DNA from: Halobacillus faecis
Lineage (GTDB): Bacteria > Bacillota > Bacilli > Bacillales > Halobacillaceae
Assembly: GCF_007991335.1 (NCBI RefSeq)
Contig: NZ_BJYD01000006.1
Span: 62,001-126,000, forward strand
Direction of reading: 5' to 3'
DNA: 64,000 nucleotides
Shown here: piece by piece, positions 34,436-43,474 of the stretch
How the letters are laid out: every line of letters begins with the position of its first letter
How positions within the stretch are numbered: position 1 is the first letter of the stretch
Program-made: the position numbers and the translations under genes
Notes under the pieces: model-generated
What the model was told of the DNA's origin: nothing
Database searches by the model: none
Seen by the model: only the letters and a program-made list of their open reading frames with translations

Positions 34436-34686
34436 CTATTTTCCCCCTCAAAAAATATAACAAATCATATGAATCTATTTTAACTACCGAATGATATCCA
34501 TTAATATATTACAATAATATGCGATAAATTTCGAGTGGGAATAAGAATTTTATAGTATAATGATACATCAGCTTTTTTAGTACTCAGCGATCTTCAAACA
34601 AAACTTGGCAGAGAGCATAAAGTCTATATAACATCCTATAGAAGAAGGACGGTCTATTAGGATTTTATTATGAATTTAATCATTTG

Positions 34687-35484
34687 CTAAATCTTATCCC
34701 CTTCCAATATGGACCGAATCATATGTTTGGAATCATATTCCTGCCTTGAGTGATAAACAATCATCGGTACTTTCGGAAATAATTCAGCATTTATTTCATC
34801 AACGTTGAGCCCTTTTCCATACAGGTGGTGAACTTGTTCCCTCAGCTCTTCTAAATAGTTAAGCTTTTCCCTCATGGCCGGTTTTCCGTTTTGTATGTAA
34901 CCCGCATGCTGGCAGAACATGTCTTGAAAATCCAATTGAAGTACTTTTCTAAGCGATTGAATCATAACCGGGACAGATTCATCATCCATCATGACCTTAG
35001 GCTTTGGATGTAAAAACAGATCACCTGAAAACAGTCTCCCGTGCTGCTCGTCATATAAGACCACATGATTCTTCTCATGTCCTGGAGTATGTATGATTTT
35101 ATATAAGTGATGATCGGACTCTATCGTTTCACCAAATGAGGAAGGTGAGAATGGCAGGCGTCTGCCCCATAATTTCTCCCTGTATAAAGGTAAAGTCGCT
35201 TCAACCTTACATTCAGGTATCGCTTCTTTCTTGATATATACAGGAAGATCGCATTCCTTTTGCAGCCACTTTGCTGTTCCTGTGTGATCTTCATGAGGAT
35301 GGGTAAGGCTGACAAATTCGATGGGTGTTTGCTTAAAGAAAGCCTTGAAATCTTCAAGCATCCGTGATGCGCCCGTGTCAATCAACATTCCATCGATGTA
35401 ATACATATAAACAGACATGGCAAAGTCTCCATATCTCACTTCTCCTAACACGGAGGTTACTTCTCCATGCTGATCGATTTTCAT
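34687..35484 (-). CDS. MBL-fold metallo-hydrolase
   Basis: A 265-residue metallo-beta-lactamase-fold hydrolase. The zinc motif is SLTHPHEDHTGTA (HxHxDH); further ligands are IIHTPGHEKNHVVLY and LFSGDLFLHPKPK. A helical C-terminal segment with a possible winged helix follows. Substrate unknown. AGGAGGG precedes the ATG at 35484, 47 bp behind the Pepco-like gene and probably on its transcript. Confidence 0.92.
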   Translation of the reverse strand: MKIDQHGEVTSVLGEVRYGDFAMSVYMYYIDGMLIDTGASRMLEDFKAFFKQTPIEFVSLTHPHEDHTGTAKWLQKECDLPVYIKKEAIPECKVEATLPLYREKLWGRRLPFSPSSFGETIESDHHLYKIIHTPGHEKNHVVLYDEQHGRLFSGDLFLHPKPKVMMDDESVPVMIQSLRKVLQLDFQDMFCQHAGYIQNGKPAMREKLNYLEELREQVHHLYGKGLNVDEINAELFPKVPMIVYHSRQEYDSKHMIRSILEGDKI

Positions 35485-35531
35485 TTTAAAGCCCTCCTAT
35501 AAGCGAAACGCCATGCTGTGATTCGATAATC

Positions 35532-35816
35532 CTAAAGCTTTTCCTGTTCTTCTCTTTCCCCGTCCTTTTTCTTCAATGTAAATTTCATGCCGGCCTCACC
35601 TGAAAAATCCACAAACAGCTTGGTCGCTCCTCCAGAATCAATGGCCCCTGCGATGTGTAACTCAATCGTATCCAGCTCAAACCCATGAAAGGAATTGACC
35701 AGTTCCGTCAGTTCATCCGGGAGAAATTCTAAATACTTTTCGCTGGATGTATTTGAGATTGATGCCTCTTTATGTTGATCAGGCAACATAAACGTAATCT
35801 TTTTTTCTTCACTCAT
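35532..35816 (-). CDS. Pepco-like small protein
   Basis: Ninety-four residues. The core FELDTIELHIAGAIDSGG followed by ATKLFVDFSGEAGMKFTLKK resembles the Pepco/Trypco-type domains, small constant components of bacterial effector systems: a beta-rich F.L..I.L......G pattern ending in a charged tail. The match is by eye and tentative. GGAGGTG stands six bases before the ATG at 35816; an in-frame ATG at 35825 overlaps the site. The next gene in the transcript is the MBL hydrolase. Confidence 0.6.
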   Translation of the reverse strand: MSEEKKITFMLPDQHKEASISNTSSEKYLEFLPDELTELVNSFHGFELDTIELHIAGAIDSGGATKLFVDFSGEAGMKFTLKKKDGEREEQEKL

Positions 35817-35878
35817 TCCGCACACCTCCGACTTTAAGGATCATGGTACTTGGATGTAGATCTTAACTAACCCTTCCA

Positions 35879-36052
35879 TTATTTCATTTTATCGTAAGAG
35901 CATTCTTCACAAATAAATGTCCCTTCGTTTCGTAAATAGGCCTTAATCTCTGTAAAACCTTTTCTCTTAGGGTAACGCATCTTCACAAAGACCACTTCAT
36001 CCTCTTTGATTTCTTTTTCACAATACATGCATTGAGGTTTATCCCAGATCAT
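35879..36052 (-). CDS. 57-residue CxxC zinc-finger protein
   Basis: A short gene reading MIWDKPQCMYCEKEIKEDEV, then FVKMRYPKRKGFTEIKAYL, with a second Cys pair CEEC near the end. Two CxxC knuckles about 40 residues apart suggest one zinc ribbon. A strong AAGGGGGAT lies before the ATG at 36052. Many Firmicutes carry similar small proteins of unknown role. It is co-directional with the Pepco-like gene 63 bp downstream. Confidence 0.8.
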   Translation of the reverse strand: MIWDKPQCMYCEKEIKEDEVVFVKMRYPKRKGFTEIKAYLRNEGTFICEECSYDKMK

Positions 36053-36165
36053 AACAAAAATCCCCCTTAAGATACTTTCTATAATCGATACGAAAATCCT
36101 TTATAACCAAATTGAACGAGCTTCTCCTCTTTCTCACTCATGTAATGGTTTGATGAAAGACAAAG

Positions 36166-36197
36166 AACCCCAGGCATCTATCTTTTGCCTGGGGTCA
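36166..36197 (-). terminator. terminator of the deaminase gene
   Basis: Stem CCCCAGGCA / TGCCTGGGG; on the minus strand a modest T-rich tail follows. Confidence 0.75.
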
Positions 36198-36214
36198 CTT
36201 AATAAAAAGGTGTA

Positions 36215-36673
36215 CTAGCCAAACGAGTACCCATCAAATACCTTCAGCCCTTCGTCATTTAATACTTTACCAACGACTACAGGCTTAAGTGGGCTTTTAG
36301 CAAATACTTCTTTACAGGAAATCATAATGTTGTCCCCTGCAATATCTGCTAATTGATCGTGGGTAACGCTATAGACCATTTTACCAAGATTAGACCAAAC
36401 CATGGCACCTGAACACATCACACAAGGCTCGCAGCTGGTGTACAGGGTGTATTCATTCAAATCAAATAGCTGGTTCTCTGAACAAAAATCTCGGATCAGC
36501 CCTATTTCTGCATGATAGGTAGGGTCGGAGTGGGTATGTACTTTGTTCTCTGCAACTTTTACAATATTATTGCCTTTAACTAGGATAGCGCCAAACGGTT
36601 CGTTTCCTTCTGCTCTCGACTTTGATGCTTGTTCGATCGCTATTTTCATGAAATATTCATCGTTGTATGTCAT
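36215..36673 (-). CDS. nucleoside deaminase (cytidine/guanine deaminase family)
   Basis: A 152-residue CDA-superfamily deaminase. Zinc ligands are in TYHAEIGLI (His-Ala-Glu) and SCEPCVMCSGAM (PCxxC), as in GuaD/TadA-like enzymes; the middle EPFGAILVKGNN is typical. Guanine or a related base is the likely substrate, but the region that separates GuaD from TadA-like paralogues is not decisive. GGAG is seven bases before the ATG at 36673. A longer frame from 36739 exists without a well-spaced site. Confidence 0.88.
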   Translation of the reverse strand: MTYNDEYFMKIAIEQASKSRAEGNEPFGAILVKGNNIVKVAENKVHTHSDPTYHAEIGLIRDFCSENQLFDLNEYTLYTSCEPCVMCSGAMVWSNLGKMVYSVTHDQLADIAGDNIMISCKEVFAKSPLKPVVVGKVLNDEGLKVFDGYSFG

Positions 36674-37051
36674 AGAAGCACTCCATTTCCTGTTGAATTC
36701 TTCTTCATTATAAATGGTGTGCAATTTTCTTGCCATCATGCTTGATCTATATACCCTTTAAATCAAATAAATTCCTCTACCCTTTGTCCTACACTCCATA
36801 TTGAGCACATATCATTTACTGATGAATCCTCTGATATACAACCCTCTCTGAATCAACCACAAACCAGCCATTGATTGGCACTAGAGGTGGAGTGATCACT
36901 CTCATTCCTCCGATCAAGATGGAAGAACGAGTAGTTACTCAATCATTACTCTAAAGATAAGCAGCTGCCGTTTCACCAGAAAATATGTATAAAGTGATCC
37001 AAATCCTTCTTCTGAACGTTAACTAGGAAAATCATAAAAGAGGTGCTCATT
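36674..37051. other. gene-free stretch of about 380 bp
   Basis: Between the divergent deaminase and DoxX genes. I see no coding pattern, terminator or clear operator in it; promoters for both flanking genes must lie here but are not distinct. Confidence 0.5.
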
Positions 37052-37438
37052 ATGGATAAAAAGATGGAATGGGGTTTACTTGGTGGAAGAATCGTGCTTG
37101 GGGTAATCATGCTGGCACATGGGATTCAAAAGTTTGGAGCGATAGGTGATACGATTGCTATGTTCGAGAGTATCGGTCAGCCTGCGTGGCTTGCGTACAC
37201 AACAGCACTGATCGAAGGGGTCGGAGGACTATTCTTGCTTCTTGGAATTTTTGTCGTTCCTTCAGCCGTTTTACTAGGACTAACGATGGTAGGTGCCATT
37301 GTTATGGTAAAACTCCAGATGGGTTTAATCGGAGGGTTTGAATTTCCGCTGTCCTTGCTTGGTTTATCAATTATACTCGCTATGACGGGGAGTAGAAAAT
37401 ACGCGATTTCTGAATTAATTTCAAAAAAAATGAAATAG
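37052..37438 (+). CDS. DoxX family protein
   Basis: A 128-residue membrane protein with four helices. It begins MDKKMEWGLLGGRIVLGVIM and has the LAHGIQKFGAIG motif of the DoxX family, then ALIEGVGGLFLLLGIF. DoxX/MhqP-type proteins are linked to thiol or quinone stress in Bacillus; the link here is by family only. AGAGGTG precedes the ATG at 37052. Confidence 0.9.
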   Translation: MDKKMEWGLLGGRIVLGVIMLAHGIQKFGAIGDTIAMFESIGQPAWLAYTTALIEGVGGLFLLLGIFVVPSAVLLGLTMVGAIVMVKLQMGLIGGFEFPLSLLGLSIILAMTGSRKYAISELISKKMK

Positions 37439-37690
37439 TAGGATCTCCACACGGATGTGGGGCAACCACATCCTAGGGTCTAACCCGTATGTATAGGCAG
37501 GGTGCAACTACTTCTCTCTAAGCGTATGGTAAATCCAATTTATAATTACTTGAGAATTTGCTAGGTAATTTGAACATATAATGTGACAATATGAACTTTT
37601 CCCATTAAACATTTCATGGAGCAGAATAGATGAATCCTGGCTTCCTTTTTGTTGATTTGCACTTACAGATCAGAATAAAGAGGTGTGACA

Positions 37691-38539
37691 ATGGATCATT
37701 ACAAAGGAACGCCGTCTCTTTGTCATGCGTTTGCGTCCATCATTGGCGGCTACACCATCCTACCCGTTACGCCACAATCCCCCTTCTGCACCGTTGGTCT
37801 AGCCCAGTGTATTGAGGTGAATATGTTAGGGAGATCGGCAGCTGATTCTACCATGGTGACGGATGCTTATTTTGACTTTGGGAATTTCGATGCGCAAGGA
37901 AAAGCTCTGATTATCGGACGTATCCCTGTTGAAGAGCGGAACATTGCATCCGTTACTGACATCTTGGTAAAGCAAGGGATTGTACACCATGTTGCCCATG
38001 GTTATTTATATAGTGAACCAAATCTCCCTGTTGTTTATGTCGCTAGTATTGAAAACCCAATCTTTTTTGCCTATCGCCTGTTACCTGTTTTGAATATATT
38101 GCCCGTTGGAACCGCTCATCGGTTTAATAAGCCTTTCTCTGTAAATATAAAAAATACATGCCAGCAGACGAGTAACATTCTGGGAGGTTTTCTAATCCCA
38201 TATCCATCTCAGCAATCCTTCTGCAGTATCGCCATCCCTCAATACCATCCATTAAAGATATTAGGCCGGTGTGCCACCCAGTCCCCGACGGTGACAGATG
38301 GAATCTTTAGTTTTGTCAGTATGGACTCGCATGGGTACGCACTCAATATTGGGCGCATCCCTGTTCCATTTGAAGATGCAAATGTTGTCATGTCAGAATT
38401 AACACACCTTGGAATCTATTGTAACTTAGTCGACGGATTTCCTTGCAGTATGCCTATGCTCCCTTATGTATATGTTCAAAAAATTGAGGAGCCTGTTGTG
38501 TTTGCTAAGAACATTCGTCAAGTACTTTATGGCGTATAA
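37691..38539 (+). CDS. tandem DUF1259-like protein
   Basis: A 282-residue soluble protein made of two homologous halves. Half one has FASIIGGYTILPVTPQSPFC, LGRSAADSTMVTDAYFDF and LIIGRIPVEERNIASVTDIL; half two has GGFLIPYPSQQSFC, LGRCATQSPTVTDGIFSF and LNIGRIPVPFEDANVVMSEL. Each half ends like DUF1259 (LYSEPNLPVVYVASI...FFAYRLLPVL). AGAGGTG stands five bases before the ATG at 37691. Function unknown. The assignment to DUF1259 is tentative; the internal duplication is clear. Confidence 0.75.
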   Translation: MDHYKGTPSLCHAFASIIGGYTILPVTPQSPFCTVGLAQCIEVNMLGRSAADSTMVTDAYFDFGNFDAQGKALIIGRIPVEERNIASVTDILVKQGIVHHVAHGYLYSEPNLPVVYVASIENPIFFAYRLLPVLNILPVGTAHRFNKPFSVNIKNTCQQTSNILGGFLIPYPSQQSFCSIAIPQYHPLKILGRCATQSPTVTDGIFSFVSMDSHGYALNIGRIPVPFEDANVVMSELTHLGIYCNLVDGFPCSMPMLPYVYVQKIEEPVVFAKNIRQVLYGV

Positions 38540-38694
38540 ATCATCTCCCACAAAAAATAACTCTATTAAATATTCTTTCAAAGATAATCTCGAAACAGAG
38601 CGTTCTACAAACCTGTGCGTTTCGTTAAGCCTTGAATACATGACAACCTCTATAGGATCGGGTGTTCATACCTACATCAATGAGGGCTTTTCAT

Positions 38695-38731
38695 TAAAAA
38701 AACAAACAGCCTCCTACTAAGAAGGCTGTCC
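38695..38731 (-). terminator. terminator of the aldo/keto reductase gene
   Basis: Stem ACAGCCTTCTTAG / CTAGTAGGAGGCTGT-like arms (AGCCT / AGGCT core) followed on the minus strand by a T-run. Confidence 0.8.
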
Positions 38732-38739
38732 AATCACCT

Positions 38740-39741
38740 TTACAATTCTGAACGAACAGGCGGTCCGTATTCTTTTAACGTGCCGTTTTCTAGATCATCC
38801 ACATGGTTGTATAGAATATCATCGATTTCACGCAGCTCATCGTTGGTCAACTGGAACTCGTCGGTTTCGTTGACACCATCCAGCTGAGATGGTTTACGCG
38901 CGCCCCATAAAGCAACATCTGCGCCTGGTTTATGGTCGAGCAGCCACCGAATCGAAAGCTGGATAATGTTACGGTCGCGTTTTTCAGCGAAATGTTGAAG
39001 TTCCTCCACCGCGTCAATCAGACTAGGGAAACGATCGCCCTGGAACAATTCAATATTACTTCTGAGATCATCATCCGGGAACGAGGCATCTTTGGAATAC
39101 TTTCCTGTCAGCATGCCGTGCGCAAGGGATCCCCAGGATAACGTAGAGATTTCGTGGTTGTGGCAGTATTCAAACCACTCGATTAAGTATCGCTGCAGCA
39201 TATTTAAATGCATCTGCGAGGTATGAATCGGGGCATATTTCTGCCACTCGTCCATTTGTTCAGGGCTGAAATTACTTACACCAATGGCACGGATTTTCCC
39301 TTGTTCATAAAACTCTTTCATCTTCTTCGCCGTCTTTTCGATCGATTCATCGGTATCCGGCCAATGGATTTGATATAAGTCGATATAGTCGGTTTGTAAA
39401 CGATCCAGGCTTGCCTGCAGTTCTTCTTCCAAATGAGCAGGTCTACTATCCCGGTAGTTGCCGTCATCAGTGAAATCGATTCCGGCTTTTGTTGCCAGAA
39501 CAAGGTCCTCCCGGTTTACCTCCGACTGAGCAATCGCTCTGCCAATCAATTCTTCGGATAACCCCTGCCCGTAGGCGGGTGCGGTATCGATCGTGGTCAC
39601 ACCTTTATCTATCGCTGTTTTTATCGTTTCAATCGATTGCTCTTCATCTGTACCGCCCCACCCGGTACCGCCGATGGCCCACGTACCCAGGGCAATGCGT
39701 GTGGCTTCGACGTCACTTCGTCCTAATTTTACTTTTTTCAT
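38740..39741 (-). CDS. aldo/keto reductase
   Basis: A 333-residue NADPH-dependent AKR. Catalytic Asp and Tyr lie in TIDTAPAYGQGLSEELIGRA, Lys in LVLATKAGIDF, and His in IDLYQIHWPD. The sequence is close in style to Bacillus YhdN/general stress protein 69 (AKR11). Substrate unknown. AAGGAGGG precedes the ATG at 39741. Confidence 0.94.
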   Translation of the reverse strand: MKKVKLGRSDVEATRIALGTWAIGGTGWGGTDEEQSIETIKTAIDKGVTTIDTAPAYGQGLSEELIGRAIAQSEVNREDLVLATKAGIDFTDDGNYRDSRPAHLEEELQASLDRLQTDYIDLYQIHWPDTDESIEKTAKKMKEFYEQGKIRAIGVSNFSPEQMDEWQKYAPIHTSQMHLNMLQRYLIEWFEYCHNHEISTLSWGSLAHGMLTGKYSKDASFPDDDLRSNIELFQGDRFPSLIDAVEELQHFAEKRDRNIIQLSIRWLLDHKPGADVALWGARKPSQLDGVNETDEFQLTNDELREIDDILYNHVDDLENGTLKEYGPPVRSEL

Positions 39742-39842
39742 GAAAAGTCCCTCCTTGTCCTAGACTTTTTCCTTTATGGAAGACAACGAAACTTTTGAAT
39801 CGTCCAAAACAGATGACAAGCTTTTTTGATCTAAGCCAAATA

Positions 39843-39882
39843 GAAAAAACAGACGCCCTGATCAAAGGACGCCTGTTCTTTC
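39843..39882 (-). terminator. terminator of the old-yellow-enzyme gene
   Basis: Minus-strand stem AACAGGCGTCC / GGGCGTCTGTT (with G-T pairs) followed by a T-run. Confidence 0.85.
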
Positions 39883-39883
39883 A

Positions 39884-40984
39884 TTAATATAGTTTTTTCA
39901 GAGCTTCTTTATCAAAAGCTAATAGCTCATCCGCTCTACCTTCATGGACTTTCTTCACCCACTCAGGATCCATCAATAAAGAACGGCCAATGGCAACAAG
40001 ATCGAACTCCTCACGATCCAGCTTTTCCACTAAACCGTCCAGACTGGTTGTACCGGCACCGGAAAAGTCGGTGAAGACACCATCCAGGCCGACAGAACCG
40101 ACAGAAATGACCGGTTTGCCTGAGAGTTTCTTCGTCCACCCCGCAAGGTTCAAGTCGGAACCTTCAAACTCTGGCTCCCAGAATCTGCGGGTCGAGCAGT
40201 GAAAGATGTCCACGCCTGCTTCAACAAGCGGCTGAAGGAAACGTTCAAGCTCCTCTGGTGTGTGGACCAGTTTCGCTTGGAAGTCGTTCATTTTCCACTG
40301 GGAAAAACGGAAAATGATCGGGAAATCTTCTCCGACTTCACGACGGCATGCTTCTACGATTTCAACGGCAAACTGCGTGCGCCCAACGAAATCCCCGCCA
40401 TAACGGTCGGTGCGTTTATTGGTGTTTTCCCAGAAGAACTGGTCGATCAAGTACCCATGAGCTCCATGAATTTCAATCGCATCAAAACCGAGGCGCTTTG
40501 CATCCGCTGCCGCTTTGGCATAGGATTCTACTAAGCCTTCTACTTCCTCTGTAGTCAATGGTTCGGTCACCTTCTCCCCATCCAGGCTCAGGCCTGATGG
40601 ACCCACCGGCATGGCCTCTTCATTTGGAAGGTCCCCTTTGCTGCGAGTCATTCCTACATGCCATAGCTGCGGAGCAATTTTACCGCCGGCCTCATGTACT
40701 TCTTTCACTACATTCGCCCAGCCGTTCAACGCCTTCTCTCCATGAAACACAGGAATATTCGCACCAGATACAGAAGCCGGATGGTCGATTCCTGTTCCTT
40801 CTGTAATAATCAAACCGACTTCATTCTCCGCACGTCTGCGGTAATAAGCCGCCACTTCCTCATTAGGAACGTTCCCAGGGGAGAACCCACGGGTCATCGG
40901 TGCCATCACAGTCCGGTTCGGAAGGTTTAATTTGTCACTCGTAAACGTATTAAATAAAGGTTTCGTTGTTGTTTGGTTTGTCAT
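39884..40984 (-). CDS. NADH:flavin oxidoreductase (old yellow enzyme family)
   Basis: A 366-residue FMN-dependent ene-reductase-type TIM barrel. Motifs: NRTVMAPMTRGFSPGNVPNE, catalytic HxGM in PQLWHVGMTRSKGDLP, IEIHGAHGYLIDQFFWENTN and a C-terminal AIGRSLLMDPEWVKKV. Substrate not known. AAGGAGG is seven bases before the ATG at 40984; the in-frame ATG at 41017 has no such site. Confidence 0.94.
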   Translation of the reverse strand: MTNQTTTKPLFNTFTSDKLNLPNRTVMAPMTRGFSPGNVPNEEVAAYYRRRAENEVGLIITEGTGIDHPASVSGANIPVFHGEKALNGWANVVKEVHEAGGKIAPQLWHVGMTRSKGDLPNEEAMPVGPSGLSLDGEKVTEPLTTEEVEGLVESYAKAAADAKRLGFDAIEIHGAHGYLIDQFFWENTNKRTDRYGGDFVGRTQFAVEIVEACRREVGEDFPIIFRFSQWKMNDFQAKLVHTPEELERFLQPLVEAGVDIFHCSTRRFWEPEFEGSDLNLAGWTKKLSGKPVISVGSVGLDGVFTDFSGAGTTSLDGLVEKLDREEFDLVAIGRSLLMDPEWVKKVHEGRADELLAFDKEALKKLY

Positions 40985-41238
40985 TGATCTGCCTCCTTCT
41001 TCAACGATGTCTGTCATTATTACAGATAAAAAAAGGAAACGAAAGAAATCTGTTTCGACTCAGCACATCCATTAAGTGTACGCTTAAAGAAAGAGTAAAC
41101 GTAATCAAGATATTGCACGATCTCCTCTAATCCGTCGCAAAGGAGATAAAGTCAACAATATTTTGGTTGAGCAGACTCTTTCAAAATAAAAACCGCCCCC
41201 AAACGTTTTAAGAAACTTCTCTTGCTTGATTCAACCTC
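40985..41238. other. intergenic region with a 16-bp near-palindrome
   Basis: TTAAGTGTACGCTTAA at 41072-41087 is symmetric apart from one pair and lies about 90 bp upstream of the old-yellow-enzyme start; it may be an operator. Nothing else is seen. Confidence 0.4.
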
Positions 41239-41712
41239 TTATTCAAATGCCTCCGCTGTCTTAATCAAGTCTTCTTTTGACACGTCAGTCTCAGACTGGT
41301 CACCCATGAATTTTAAAACATAATGGATGTCCTCTTCTTTCCATCTCAACGTTTGATCCCCTGAATCATGAGCAAAGTACGCCCCTGATACGCTGCCGAT
41401 TTCTACGTCCTGATACTCTTCTTCAGAAGTTGAACTTACTTCGCCCCCATTTACAGTTAATAAACTTAGGTGTTCCTTTCCCTCTCCATAAAAGTCAAAG
41501 TTCAATGTATTCACGGACTGCTGCACTTCAGGAGGCTGACTGAAATCGGCTTGCTTCACTTCGAATGGCAGCTCGGTGGGAAGTTTAGGTTGAAAAGATA
41601 CATCTCCTAGCTTTTGATTCAATTCTTTACTATCAAACCCTTGCAGTCCATCTTGAGAATTACATCCAAAAAGGACCATCGGTAAAGCGATGATAAATAA
41701 TAATTTTTTCAT
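41239..41712 (-). CDS. lipoprotein, DUF4367-like
   Basis: A 157-residue lipoprotein with signal MKKLLFIIALPMVLFGC (lipobox LFGC). The exported part has SFQPKLPTELPFEV, VSGAYFAHDSGDQTLRWKEE and a C-terminal LIKTAEAFE, the style of the DUF4367 domain common in Bacillus anti-sigma factors and lipoproteins. Function unknown. AAAGGA precedes the ATG at 41712. Confidence 0.85.
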   Translation of the reverse strand: MKKLLFIIALPMVLFGCNSQDGLQGFDSKELNQKLGDVSFQPKLPTELPFEVKQADFSQPPEVQQSVNTLNFDFYGEGKEHLSLLTVNGGEVSSTSEEEYQDVEIGSVSGAYFAHDSGDQTLRWKEEDIHYVLKFMGDQSETDVSKEDLIKTAEAFE

Positions 41713-41891
41713 GCAATCTTCCTTTCATGTTGATTCATGTTAAGTCCAGAGTTTTATTGGTTCATCTGCATCTGTTTGCTTTGATCATCATTACCTGTTT
41801 TTCCAAGATCATTTTTCCTCCTAACAGACAACGACAAAAGTGATAAGATCATACATCGTTCACTCTTATGTATCAAATCATATGAGAATAT

Positions 41892-41978
41892 TCACCTCTT
41901 TTTCTTCCATACTCCTTTTCCATATCCAACAGCAAGAACACTACATAGGCTACCGACCAATAGGATTATTGCAGTCAT
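41892..41978 (-). CDS. 28-residue single-helix membrane peptide
   Basis: Reads MTAIILLVGSLCSVLAVGYG and ends KGVWKKKR: one membrane helix with a basic tail. GGAGG lies seven bases before the ATG at 41978. It stands alone in a 550-bp gene-poor stretch (41713-42193) that otherwise holds nothing I can identify. Similar short hydrophobic peptides are common in Bacillaceae; no function is claimed. Confidence 0.55.
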   Translation of the reverse strand: MTAIILLVGSLCSVLAVGYGKGVWKKKR

Positions 41979-42193
41979 GATTTACCTCCAAAACGAAACG
42001 TTAAATGAATAGTCAGTCCATATACTATACGATTAATGATCGGTAACGTTTCAACTAACCTACAAAACCATCACTTTATTTAAACCTAGGCAATCAACCG
42101 GATAGGCTCAATGATTATTTGGACTCTCTGAAAAATGATCTACTATAACCCCCCTGATTTCTACCCAAGGTCTCATCATTCTTATTAAATTAA

Positions 42194-42256
42194 AAAATCG
42201 GTGCCTGCCCCCGCTCCTTTACTACTGTAAAAGAGCATGGGGGTGGCACCGATTCT
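42194..42256 (-). terminator. long imperfect hairpin, terminator of the MFS gene
   Basis: Arms AATCGGTGCC..GCCCCC..GCTC and GAGC..GGGGGT..GGCACCGATT form a long stem of about 24 bp with small bulges. On the minus strand it is followed by a T-run. Confidence 0.85.
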
Positions 42257-42265
42257 GAACAACCA

Positions 42266-43474
42266 TCATGCAGTGGCCTGTTGTGGTTTCTTTGTCAACG
42301 TAAAAAAGATCACAGCACCAATGGAAGCTGTCGTAAATAAGATCGCTCCCATCGGTACAGCTGTCGTCTCATTAAGACCCACCAGCGGAGAAACCGTTGC
42401 ACCAAACAATAATGGCAGCATTCCGAGCACTGCACTGGCACTTCCTGCCCGGTGCCCCTGATGCTCCATCGCCAAGGTAAACGTACTCGTCAAAACCATC
42501 CCCATGGCGGTCATGTAGATGAAGATAGGAATAACGATGGCATACAAAGGTCCTTCGACCATTGTCATCACTAAAAGGAAACCCGTTGCACTTACGGCAA
42601 CAAGTACAGCCGTCCGCAGGAGACTTCTTTCATGGAAAATTCCTCCGAGACGACCGACTAAAAAGCTCCCTGTAATGATTGCGAGGCCATTGATCCCAAA
42701 TAAAATACTAAACGCTTGAGGAGACACGCCGTAGATCCCTTGATAGACAAACGGCGTTCCCGATACATACGCAAAGCTCCCGCCGTGGACAAAACCGATC
42801 GTGAGCGCGTACCCGATGAACGAACGGTCCTTCAGCAGACGGCCGATGGTCAGAATCGATTCTTTTACAGAGCTTGGGATCCGCTTCTCTACAGGAAGGG
42901 TCTCCGGTAATTTTCCTGCGACTGTCAAAACGATCGCGATCCCTACGATACTCAAAAAGAAGAAAATCGTTTCCCATGTCGCGAAAGGTAGAAGCAGGAT
43001 TGCCCCACCCGTCATCGGGGCGATCATTGGTGCTGTTGCATTGATCACCATCAGTAAGGCGAAGAATTTCGTCAGCTCTCTTCCTGAAAACACGTCACGC
43101 ACGACCGCTCGTGAAAGGACGACACCCGCAGAAGCCGTGAATCCTTGAAGGAAACGAGCAATCACGAGCACAAGGATATTCGGGGCAAGCGCACATAGGA
43201 ACGAAGCCAGCGCAAAGAGAGACAGGAAAACGATGAGTGGCCTCCTCCTCCCCTGTGAATCACTGATCGGACCTACGACGATTTGACCAACGGCAAGACC
43301 AATCAAGCACGTCGTCAAACTAAGCTGGACGAGAGATGCATTGGTTTCTAAATCAGAAGCGATGCCCGGAAAGCTGGGCAGATACATATCAATGTTCAAT
43401 GGACCTAGAATGCCCAACATCCCAAGTAAAAAGGCGAGACCTATTCTTTCTTTCCCTTTTGGATTATGTAACAT
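42266..43474 (-). CDS. MFS multidrug exporter, Bcr/CflA type
   Basis: A 402-residue drug:proton antiporter with twelve helices. Recognised by NIDMYLPSFPGIASDL near the N-terminus and VGPISDSQGRRRPLI (loop 2-3 motif), then RFLQGFTASAGVVLSRAVVR (motif C-like), the Bcr/CflA pattern. AGAAGGTG is seven bases before the ATG at 43474. Specific drug unknown. No regulator adjoins. Confidence 0.93.
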   Translation of the reverse strand: MLHNPKGKERIGLAFLLGMLGILGPLNIDMYLPSFPGIASDLETNASLVQLSLTTCLIGLAVGQIVVGPISDSQGRRRPLIVFLSLFALASFLCALAPNILVLVIARFLQGFTASAGVVLSRAVVRDVFSGRELTKFFALLMVINATAPMIAPMTGGAILLLPFATWETIFFFLSIVGIAIVLTVAGKLPETLPVEKRIPSSVKESILTIGRLLKDRSFIGYALTIGFVHGGSFAYVSGTPFVYQGIYGVSPQAFSILFGINGLAIITGSFLVGRLGGIFHERSLLRTAVLVAVSATGFLLVMTMVEGPLYAIVIPIFIYMTAMGMVLTSTFTLAMEHQGHRAGSASAVLGMLPLLFGATVSPLVGLNETTAVPMGAILFTTASIGAVIFFTLTKKPQQATA

